This document shows, piece by piece, positions 1-6,030 of a DNA stretch of 10,085 bases. This DNA comes from Candolleomyces eurysporus (lineage: Eukaryota; Basidiomycota; Agaricomycetes; Agaricales; Psathyrellaceae): assembly GCA_027579435.1 (NCBI GenBank), contig JANBPK010001805.1:1-10085 (forward strand), in the 5' to 3' direction. Both the position numbers and the translations under genes were made by a program. The stretch's first letter is position 1; every line of letters starts with the position of its first letter. Below the pieces are notes generated by a model. It was not told the origin of the DNA and ran no database searches. It saw only the letters and a list, made by a program, of their open reading frames with translations.

Positions 1-1
1 G

Positions 2-508
2 AGCCATCTAGTCATGAGGTACATGTGGACCTCATCCACCCGGTCGGCGGTCTCAACGTTCGTCAAGGCTGTTGAGCGATTTCACAAAGCAATTTTGGAG
101 ACACTCTCAGGTCCAGAGGTCAAAAACTCCAACATTCGTATCAAGTTGCGCTTTGACCGCTTCTCTTATAGAGCCAAGGAGTTGGAGCGCATATGGGGCC
201 ATCCAGATCAACTCGATGGAGGAGAGGATGAGGCACCACAAATACAGCAATGCGTTTACCGCTCCAATTCTGGGCCTTGGTACGGATTATGCCTCGAGTT
301 GCATATCCCCGCCACTGCAGGCGAGATACAGCAAGGGGCTGTAGATGAAAAAGTGATACCGTTTTGCAGGATTTTCCCCAGTCTTAGGAAACTTTGGTTG
401 AGGCCATATCAGGGAGCTTCAATTGGTCGAGGGATGTTCCTGGCGGAGGAACGGTTGGAGAAACTCAGGACAGTCTGTCCCAAGCTTGATTATGGCTGGA
501 TATGTTGA
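2..508 (+). CDS. F-box family A protein, C-terminal part (A1, cut by the window edge)
   Basis: This is the last 168 or so codons of a plus-strand gene whose start lies left of the window. The frame is open from base 2, so the methionine encoded at 14 is internal. It aligns without any gap to residues 395-562 of the complete gene at 6031-7719, with about 68% identical residues by hand count (112 of 164 from the shared Met). The tail domain keeps MRYMWTSSTRSAV, KLRFDRFS, RAKELE, EIQQGA, FCRI and LDYGW, and ends in Cys then TGA. No F-box is visible because the N-terminus is missing; family membership rests on the paralogue. By inference it is the target-binding half of an SCF adaptor. The frame is undamaged, so I call it a gene, but the unseen 5' part could be broken. 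Confidence 0.8.
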   Translation, partial: SHLVMRYMWTSSTRSAVSTFVKAVERFHKAILETLSGPEVKNSNIRIKLRFDRFSYRAKELERIWGHPDQLDGGEDEAPQIQQCVYRSNSGPWYGLCLELHIPATAGEIQQGAVDEKVIPFCRIFPSLRKLWLRPYQGASIGRGMFLAEERLEKLRTVCPKLDYGWIC

Positions 509-707
509 AGAAGTATGATGCAATGGTGCCAGTATATACATAATTCACTACGCCTCTGATTCGAGAAAGCTGAACATGGAAAACCGACATTCATTCCGTT
601 CGAGAACGAGGGTCTTCCACAGGGCTCGTGAGTCGATTGAGGGCGAGAATCTGGATAAATTATTCAGATCAGACCGTTTCTGTCTCTTATACAGCCAGTT
701 TCCTACG

Positions 708-888
708 TTACGAGTACAAGACGGACATCGGCTGCCGCCTCCTCTCTTCAGCTTGTTCTTCAGCTTCCGTCCAAAGATCCTTCCCCGTCGCGTGTCCTGC
801 CCATCCACGGAACATACATTTATTTGGCAGATGAACAGTAAATCGAGAAGGCAATAACGCGTAGGCGGCAAGAGCAACTCACTCCACG
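708..888 (-). pseudogene. Relic of F-box family B gene (psiB1), 3' fragment with internal deletion
   Basis: The minus strand here matches the 3' end of the B1 gene at 7908-8913. The stop codon TAA (710-708) and the preceding segment KDLWTEAEEQAEERRRQ correspond to RDFWTEAEEQIEERKRQ in B1. Farther upstream the segment RLRVIAFSIY matches GLRVVVVWIH of B1 but in another frame. The alignment offset changes from 7200 to 7328 between about 820 and 855, which is a net 128-bp deletion and therefore a frameshift. Similarity stops near 888, so the F-box, the intron and about two thirds of the gene are absent. It faces A1 convergently, as B1 faces A2. Not expected to encode a functional protein. Confidence 0.8.
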
Positions 889-1520
889 TCAAGATTATAA
901 CTGCATCGTTTTCGCCGAAATAATAGACTCGCGTGTGTCCTGATTGAAGAAGCGTAAGGAGATTTCCGAGTAACTACTCCACCCCACGAAGTACAACCAG
1001 AGCGCTTTCCTACNAAAAAACCTTTTCAGGAGACTGGCAAGTGGGATAATCCAGTCATAGACGCACCGATGGCCGCGCTCCCTGTCACAGAGAATACGCA
1101 GTGCCCAAATTCGGAGGGGACGCGCAATACTTCACCCAGAGCCTCAAGCCCCTGGTTGAAACACCACCATTCTTGACACCTCCTAATCGTACCCCGTCGA
1201 AGTTGTTTAGGGTTTTCGCCCTGAAAATCACGTCGCAGCGTCCCCTCAGGCTCGGACGTAGCCTTGTTGGACTAGGACTTTCGTTGGATGGTCTCGGACA
1301 ATCTGTTTGAGAAGCAAGGGACTTCAATAGTCTCTGGAATTAAGTTGGTCTCGTTCTTGACACTGCCGCTGTGGGTGGGAGAGTGAGGATAAGGCATAGG
1401 TGACATGAATGTCTATTCCACCGCTACCGCCGCTGCCCATATATATTTTCTAACTAAATTAAAGAAACCCACTTCGACCCTACCAAAGATCGGAGAAACC
1501 AGTGAACGACATTTCCTGAC
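889..1520. other. Gene-poor stretch with no supported gene
   Basis: About 630 bp separate psiB1 from the 3' end of B2. No F-box homology, tRNA or repeat unit was recognised. A single N lies at about 1014. Between about 1085 and 1330 several frames on both strands are open for 70-80 codons; none has a convincing start, domain or splice pattern. One minus-strand frame from an ATG at 1406 runs to TGA at 1026 with a single TAG at 1274-1272. Part of 1400-1520 must be 3' UTR of B2. A telobox-like TTTAGGGTTTT occurs at 1206-1216. Confidence 0.5.
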
Positions 1521-2477
1521 CTATTCCAGACGCTGTCTTCTATCGTGGACTATTGCTTCTGCTTTAGCCCAAAACCCTTCAGTACCACCGGCAGCCCAGC
1601 CACGCAATAGATCGTCGGTATCACAACAGATCGTTGCATCCGGCAGTGCAAAACCATTTATGCAGCCAGCAACTGCTCTTATGTCGACTTCACCGGCGGA
1701 AATAGCCTTGAGGTCACCGAAAGACTTGTGTTCGTTTCGAAAATGCCCGAGATCGAGCCAGATCACAAGAATACGCAGGAATGGTAGACACGCATGTAAA
1801 ACGTCTCCAACCAGTTGCGCGGCACTTGTTACTGTATAACGAACATCAAGTGAAAGGTGCGTTAGATGGATCAGCTGGGAGAGCGGATCCTCTTTCCATG
1901 CGTCTTCGTCGTCACATACAAGGTCTAGGTGGGTGACGTTTCGGAAAATTGGGTAATGGAAGCGGTATTTGGACTCGAGGAATGATTCAATGAAGACAGA
2001 TAGTCGGGTTGGGGTCAGTAGGGACTCGGAGGCGCTGAAAAGCTCCTGAAGTTCGCGATCGGAACATCGAGCCCAGATCACCAGAGTTTGAACCCCTCGA
2101 CAGATTTTTAAGGCGGACACAATCTCGTGGTTGAGAGAGGTGCTGGCGATGACGAGTATTTTAACGTATTTCGCAAAGAATTCCGGGGATTTCTGGGTTT
2201 CTGGGTCAAGCAGGGTTCGACAGAAGAGATCTTTGGTGACCTGATCTTCTAGCATGACTTTGCGATAGATTATGGGTTCAACCCTATGAGGCAGAATGAT
2301 GGATCTGTGAGCTTGAATTTCACCATGTTGCAGACCATGCGCGCACCATGATCGCACTGTCTTCGATACCCGTGAGCAGGGGATACCGTCCCCATTCTCT
2401 GCCGCAAGCTCGAACACTGTGCGTCCAATGTCTTCAGGAAGATCGGAGAAGCAAGTGAAGCTGGCAAGACCGTTCAT
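1521..2477 (-). CDS. F-box-like protein, family B (B2), two exons
   Basis: Likely an F-box adaptor of an SCF ubiquitin ligase. Residues 12-44 (DLPEDIGRTVFELAAEN...SRVSKTVRSW) form the F-box-like start, followed by VEPIIYRKV and an LRR-like remainder (THLDLV, THLSLDV, LRILVIW) ending near DRRQRLE. The frame is open throughout, but a 63-nt GT-AG intron (2346-2284) is predicted inside the Trp44 codon, exactly where B1 has one. Splicing joins SKTVRSW directly to VEPIIY and gives 297 residues instead of 318. The ATG at 2477 has A at -3 (AACATGA) and puts the F-box at the N-terminus, as in B1. The 5' neighbour C is on the same strand, 436 bp away. The protein resembles pseudogene psiB3 most closely: both contain HPIFRNVTHLD or its near match. 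Target unknown. Confidence 0.85.
   Translation of the reverse strand: MNGLASFTCFSDLPEDIGRTVFELAAENGDGIPCSRVSKTVRSWCAHGLQHGEIQAHRSIILPHRVEPIIYRKVMLEDQVTKDLFCRTLLDPETQKSPEFFAKYVKILVIASTSLNHEIVSALKICRGVQTLVIWARCSDRELQELFSASESLLTPTRLSVFIESFLESKYRFHYPIFRNVTHLDLVCDDEDAWKEDPLSQLIHLTHLSLDVRYTVTSAAQLVGDVLHACLPFLRILVIWLDLGHFRNEHKSFGDLKAISAGEVDIRAVAGCINGFALPDATICCDTDDLLRGWAAGGTEGFWAKAEAIVHDRRQRLE
2284..2346 (-). other. In-frame 63-nt intron of B2
   Basis: On the minus strand the donor is TG|GTGCGC and the acceptor CTCATAG|G, with CTCAC about 20 nt upstream as a possible branch point. The length is a multiple of three and has no stop codon, so an uninterrupted reading hides it. Support comes from B1, where a 64-nt intron sits at the same phase-2 position in the equivalent Trp codon and must be removed to join the frames. 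Confidence 0.82.
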
Positions 2478-2913
2478 GTTGAGATGCAGAAAGGGTCTGA
2501 CAGCTTCGCTGTGAACAGCAGCCGAGTTCTCACGACCCTGTCAATGGAGGTCGCCCTGATCAAACGCCCAATAGTTCAACGTTCCAGGCGCCCATCAAAT
2601 TGAGAACTTTAGGCCTCAAGGCTCACCGCCTTGGTAGCTTTGGAATTTCACCCAACAGTATATTCTGGCTATTCCACAGCGTATAAAGCGAGTTCGAGTG
2701 CGCTAAGCTACGTTGTACAAGAATTGATACTTGGGTTCAGCGGGCCGTCGCTTCGCGCGGCAGGTTCCGAGGCCTCCCTGGTTTGACTGAGAAGGGGAAA
2801 CAGTTCACACCGTCACATTGTACGAAACAGAAAAAAAGCTTGGCGCAATTGGCCCTGGGGTACAAGTACCCGAGGCTTATAGAGGCCTCGGAAACGCACT
2901 CAGTGACACGATA
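2478..2913. other. Spacer between C (3' end) and B2 (5' end)
   Basis: This holds the 3' UTR of C and the promoter of B2; no gene is supported. No TATA box was found at a normal distance upstream of B2 on the minus strand. A TATAAA at 2682-2687 points rightwards, where no plus-strand gene follows. Immediately upstream of the B2 start, ACAGCTTCGCTGT (about 2498-2511) is a small inverted repeat. The part next to C contains the inverted repeats listed separately. Confidence 0.5.
2765..2893. repeat. Perfect 12-bp inverted repeat with nested hairpins
   Basis: TTCCGAGGCCTC (2765-2776) is the exact reverse complement of GAGGCCTCGGAA (2882-2893). Between them lie GGGTAC-AA-GTACCC (2858-2871) and a further CCGAGG (2870-2875), which can pair with CCTCGG at 2886-2891. 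The right arm lies 21 bp beyond the stop codon of C, so in a C transcript it would form a hairpin in the 3' UTR. It could equally be the ends of a very small non-autonomous element. Confidence 0.6.
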
Positions 2914-4335
2914 TTACTGCCTTAAAACGAGATTAGTATTACTACGATTGTTTATCGAAGCATCGTACACAGATATGTCCAAGCCTTCCCCCAGCATCCT
3001 CCTCAGCTCCTTGACCGTCTCTCCCGCCAAATTCACTTGCTTGAGCGACCCAGGTAGTCTCAGATAAATCGCTTTTAGCTTGTCGCAACCAATGTCACCC
3101 GTCACCCTGTGCTGAAGAAGGTCCAGCAAAGCTTCATCTCCCATCCTCGTTGGCCCAAAATCCACGACCTTGAGGCTTTGAAGCCGTGGCAAAACGCCAG
3201 GCGTAGAGAGAAGGTGGGCAAAACGATTGTCCAATCCTCCGGGAATGGCAATCTCGACCGAAGTCAGGCCTGGCAATTTTGGAAGGAGTTCACGGATGGC
3301 ATCGTAATCTTGGAAGGTGTGGCGAATGGTGAGCGATTGAAGGGTTTCACCAAAGGTAGGAATCGTTTCCAATAAGAAACGATGGTCCCCGTCCTTCAGG
3401 ACTGACCCGAGGAGAAGATGTTTCACCGATAACGGAAGCGACTTGAGGATGATTTCGGCTGTTCCTGGGAGCATTTCGTCGAGCTCGAGGTCCTCGATAT
3501 GCGGTTCGTCCCTCCTCTCTATTTCTTCCGACCCGTCGAGGTCGGCCGAGTCGTCACTGTCGAGGCATAATGCCAATCCCAATGCGCACCGTTTAAGGTT
3601 TGGAAGTCGATCGAAAACTTGGGCACAATCACTCGGAATAAGATACCTCAGGGAGATATCAGTGATCTGGCTCCAAGGAAGGACAATGTTGTTGTGGTCA
3701 AAACCTCCATCGAGTTCGACAATGGAGAGCTTGGGGCACTTGGTAAGATCCAATGAACTAGCAGAGACGGGGTCCCGGAAGTCTACCGAGATCTCGCACT
3801 CGTTATCTTGCTGGGTAACATCGACGATGGCCAACCGAAGGGTCTGGAGGTTTGGAAACTCTACTCCGTTCAGAATATCATACCATTCCGTGGACATGGT
3901 GAGGTCGAGCTCTTTGATTCTTGAGGCATGCTTGACAACAAGTTGAGGTACCAATTTTGCAGCGGGACAATCGAATCCGAAACTGAACACCGGGTCTTTA
4001 GAGGTGAGATTTATCGACAGAAGCCGATCCCCTGCTCTCTTGATCCAGAGCTCGACTTGATTGATGTATCTTCGAAACCGCTGGACGACCTCCGAGTCTT
4101 CATCTTCTCCTTCGTCGTCTGCATATACGTCGGGGAGAACAACTAGAATTTTGTCCCACACAACCGAGTTTGTTAAGGCGACTTTTCGCCAGTCCTGGCA
4201 CACCGCGCTCAAAGTGAAGGGAGGGAATGGTGAATCGTGCCAGTTGAGAAACTGCTGAGCCTCCGTGATGTATGCGCGGAATACCCGTAGCCAAATTTCT
4301 CCAGGAATCTTGCAGAAGGGATTGTCAGTCGCCAT
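2914..4335 (-). CDS. F-box protein with LRR-like C-terminus (C), single exon
   Basis: A 473-residue protein, probably a substrate adaptor of an SCF ubiquitin ligase. The F-box covers about residues 8-63: KIPGEIWLRVF, then LSAVCQDWRKVALTNSVVW, a pattern common in agaricomycete F-box proteins. An acidic patch follows at 69-82 and a second acidic, charged loop at 258-287. LRR-like strands recur at IKELDLTM, LQTLRLAI, KLSIVELDG, IEDLELDE, LQSLTIRHT, LQSLKVVDF and LKAIYLRL; the repeats are irregular. I chose the ATG at 4335 (AAAATGG, good context) rather than the open frame continuing to about 4416, because a TATA box overlaps that upstream part and the F-box then begins within ten residues. No intron is needed. 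It is only distantly related to families A and B next to it. Confidence 0.87.
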   Translation of the reverse strand: MATDNPFCKIPGEIWLRVFRAYITEAQQFLNWHDSPFPPFTLSAVCQDWRKVALTNSVVWDKILVVLPDVYADDEGEDEDSEVVQRFRRYINQVELWIKRAGDRLLSINLTSKDPVFSFGFDCPAAKLVPQLVVKHASRIKELDLTMSTEWYDILNGVEFPNLQTLRLAIVDVTQQDNECEISVDFRDPVSASSLDLTKCPKLSIVELDGGFDHNNIVLPWSQITDISLRYLIPSDCAQVFDRLPNLKRCALGLALCLDSDDSADLDGSEEIERRDEPHIEDLELDEMLPGTAEIILKSLPLSVKHLLLGSVLKDGDHRFLLETIPTFGETLQSLTIRHTFQDYDAIRELLPKLPGLTSVEIAIPGGLDNRFAHLLSTPGVLPRLQSLKVVDFGPTRMGDEALLDLLQHRVTGDIGCDKLKAIYLRLPGSLKQVNLAGETVKELRRMLGEGLDISVYDASINNRSNTNLVLRQ

Positions 4336-4417
4336 TTTGCAAAATATCTGCAGAGAACGGTGGGTAGAAGTGGGAAGAAGTTGGGTGTGTTGAGTAACGT
4401 CACGGACCAGGTGCACA

Positions 4418-4423
4418 TTTATA
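4418..4423 (-). promoter_or_regulatory. Probable TATA box of gene C
   Basis: The minus strand reads ATATAAAT, with TATAAA at 4423-4418, 83 bp upstream of the ATG at 4335. Transcription starting 30-60 bp downstream would leave a short leader and exclude any start codon at 4416-4418. Confidence 0.6.
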
Positions 4424-4619
4424 TGTCATCCGCACTACATAATTGCACCCGGGCGACAGAGTCAGTGAAACCCGGTTGAGCCCTTCCCATATGTTCTGAG
4501 TGATTCCCACATTAATGACTCCCAGTAACTGCGGAATGCCTTTCGTATGGAAATCCTCAAGCTGAAGGCAACTGCGAGATGAAGTCGACCATACCTCTAT
4601 GGGAAAGAGAAGCACAAAC
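4424..4619. other. Spacer upstream of gene C
   Basis: This stretch of about 195 bp runs from the TATA box of C to the end of recognisable psiB3. It is the presumed upstream promoter of C. An open minus-strand frame passes through it but lacks any family resemblance. No other signal was recognised. Confidence 0.4.
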
Positions 4620-5535
4620 TCACTTGGTGTCAACTTGCCGCGGCGTTCTTCGGTCCTTCCTTCAGCTTGAAGCCGGCAGTCGTCGTCGGTTGATACTACT
4701 CCCGCACAATTGTTGAGGACATTGGGGGAGTTGGGCATCACGGGATGTTCCGTCGAGTGTAGCCCGAGGGTCAACGTCGCCTCGACAGATGGCTTTGATG
4801 TCCTCGAACAGTTTTGGAGAATCAGTATACGAGATCTTTTGCGTAGAAATAGGGAATTGAGCCAGCCCATAGGATGAGGACACGCAAACAGGCCGGACGG
4901 GCTGGAATGACGGTCTGAACAAAGTTGGGTGAGTCGAGGTGCTCAAGCCGCGACAAAGTATCCTAACTCCAATCGTCCTTTTCCTCCCAGACAGCGTCCA
5001 AATGAGTAACATTTCGGAATATCGGGTGACGGGAGTAATATTCGCCTTTCGGCGGGAACATGCGCCCAGTTAAAGAGACGAATGGGTGTCACACAAGGCA
5101 ATATAACGGGTTCCTGCATGTCTTCTCTCAGCATCAGGGTCCAACACCATACCTCGAGCCTTTTCAGCCCACAACAGGTCTTGACGAAAGATGCCATGAC
5201 GCCGTATTCTAAATTCTCTGGGCTGGATTCCATGAGAACAACGACTTTGACATGAGTGGCGAAGAACTCCTGCGATTTGCTCGAACCTGGATCGTTACGA
5301 GCGAATGAGGCCTTCTTCATTTGATGCACCAGTAGAATCCTGCGATAACTAATGGGTTCTCCGCGGTTTGTTTTCCAGCTAACTCTGCTATGAGAAAGTG
5401 AAAGAAGCTGAACTTCCCATGTCTGTACTTTCTTGGACACCAGTGCGTAAACGGGACCTGGTCAGCATCTACGACGAATTCGGAAATGACTCGACCGATG
5501 TCCTCGGGTAGTTCAGAAAACTAAAAGGTGGAAGA
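4620..5535 (-). pseudogene. F-box family B pseudogene (psiB3)
   Basis: Colinear with B2 and B1 but disabled several times. Reading the minus strand from about 5530: FSELPEDIGRVISEF (F-box) with a TAG directly in front; a frame change near 5450; then YALVSKKVQTW. The usual intron follows, but the donor is GG instead of GT and no AG precedes the next conserved codons (GEPISYRRILL). Next comes SQEFFATHVKVVVL, which matches SPEFFAKYVKILVI of B2. A second frame change lies near 5055, before HPIFRNVTHLDAVW, and a stop TAG at 4965-4963. Later pieces FEDIKAICRGDVDPRA (B2: FGDLKAISAGEVDIRA) and AEGRTEERRGKL lie in different frames. The fragments are debris of one gene, not separate small genes. Ends are approximate. 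Confidence 0.85.
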
Positions 5536-5690
5536 ACGCACGATAGGGGTTGAAGCAGATATGATGGATCGCAAGACTTGGCTTGTTGAATGCCACATAA
5601 GGCGTGGACATGTTGATCTGCTGACATTGGAGCGTTGAGTGGCGTCGGTGCGAGCTCAATGAGCGCTTGTTATGATTGAGCGCCAAACCT

Positions 5691-5864
5691 TTTAACAGTC
5701 GTCTGCATATCTTTGGTCAGTTGCGTTTTTTTTCTCGAGCAGAATGATATGACATATGCAATAGTTAGTAATGTCATCAACCAATTTGGCGGTGTGACAG
5801 CTGTCAAGGCTGTCACAACTCCTCTCGTTGAAAAACGCAACCGACATACAAACGACTGTAAAAA
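5691..5864. repeat. Imperfect inverted repeat, MITE-like or hairpin-forming
   Basis: The left arm carries ACAGTCGT (5695-5702) and TTGCGTTTTT (5721-5730). The right arm carries their exact reverse complements in the expected order, AAAAACGCAA (5831-5840) and ACGACTGT (5852-5859), with further partial matches between them. Inside are ATGACAT (about 5749) against ATGTCAT (about 5771), and TGTGACAGC (5793-5801) against GCTGTCACA (5809-5817). Transcribed, this would fold as a stem with two inner hairpins. No clear target-site duplication was found, so the mobile-element reading is unproven. Confidence 0.5.
5795..5806. promoter_or_regulatory. TGACAGCTGTCA palindrome plus third half-site
   Basis: A perfect 12-bp palindrome, with a further CTGTCA at 5810-5815. 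It lies about 225 bp upstream of the A2 start codon. TALE-class homeodomain proteins are known in animals to bind TGACAG half-sites arranged this way; whether a fungal factor uses it is inference. Confidence 0.35.
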
Positions 5865-5971
5865 TAGCTCACCGTGACGTTGCAGTGTCACAGAAACTAA
5901 TCAGGTCATCTACGGTTACAGTACCACATGTTTGCAATGGTCTCTCACACCAACAGCGATCGCAATTTCGG

Positions 5972-6028
5972 GTGAGTCTGCTCATTGTCGTACCATCCAA
6001 GTCGATTAACCAAACGTTCGATCCACAG
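5972..6028 (+). other. Probable 57-nt intron in the 5' leader of A2
   Basis: The donor G|GTGAGT (5972), the branch-like GATTAAC (about 6004-6010) and the acceptor CCACAG (ending 6028) form a complete fungal intron ending two bases before the ATG at 6031. Retained, it puts a stop (TGA 5973-5975) in the upstream frame beginning at ATG 5928. Spliced, that upstream frame overlaps the A2 start out of frame. Confidence 0.55.
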
Positions 6029-6030
6029 CG

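Larger units (their letters stand above)
1..888. repeat. Segmental duplication, left copy (A tail, spacer, B relic)
   Basis: This block matches 7212-8215. The A coding part is ungapped (1-508 against 7212-7719, roughly 80% identical bases). The stop-to-stop spacer also aligns, for example GATCAGAC near 666 against 7867 and GTCTTCCAC near 611, with an 11-bp length difference. The block continues into the 3' end of the B relic. The left boundary is outside the window. Confidence 0.85.
5536..5971. other. Spacer between psiB3 and A2, promoter side of A2
   Basis: This 440-bp stretch has no supported gene. It contains the upstream edge of psiB3, an imperfect inverted repeat (5691-5864), a TGACAGCTGTCA palindrome (5795-5806), a second small inverted repeat GTGAC-N8-GTCAC (5874-5891), and GCGATCGC (5956-5963) close to the presumed transcript leader of A2. 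A CCAAT motif lies at about 5781. No clear TATA box was found. Confidence 0.5.

Noticed and set aside
1206..1216. Telobox-like TTTAGGGTTTT, and GGTTAGGGTT near 8949
   Set aside because: Single short matches; not a telomeric array, and not tied to a gene that would use a telobox.
1405..1839. Plus-strand open frame of 144 codons
   Set aside because: It lies antisense to the end of B2, has no family resemblance, and B2 is supported by homology and a conserved intron.
2682..2710. Possible tRNA (GTTCGAGT) with a TATAAA in front
   Set aside because: No acceptor stem, anticodon arm or proper A box could be fitted around the T-loop-like sequence.
2783..3067. Plus-strand open frame of 94 codons
   Set aside because: It begins at TTG, overlaps the 3' end of gene C in antisense, and has no recognisable domain.
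4336..4416. N-terminal extension of gene C by 27 residues
   Set aside because: The codon at 4416 is GTG, not ATG, and a TATA box at 4418-4423 abuts it. The ATG at 4335 has better context and suits the F-box position.
5270..5290. tRNA B-box look-alike GGTTCGAGC on the minus strand
   Set aside because: It encodes part of the family B segment GSSKSQEFF in psiB3 and has no tRNA fold.
4400..5440. Three separate small minus-strand genes
   Set aside because: Their pieces follow, in order and in changing frames, one family B gene; they are fragments of psiB3.
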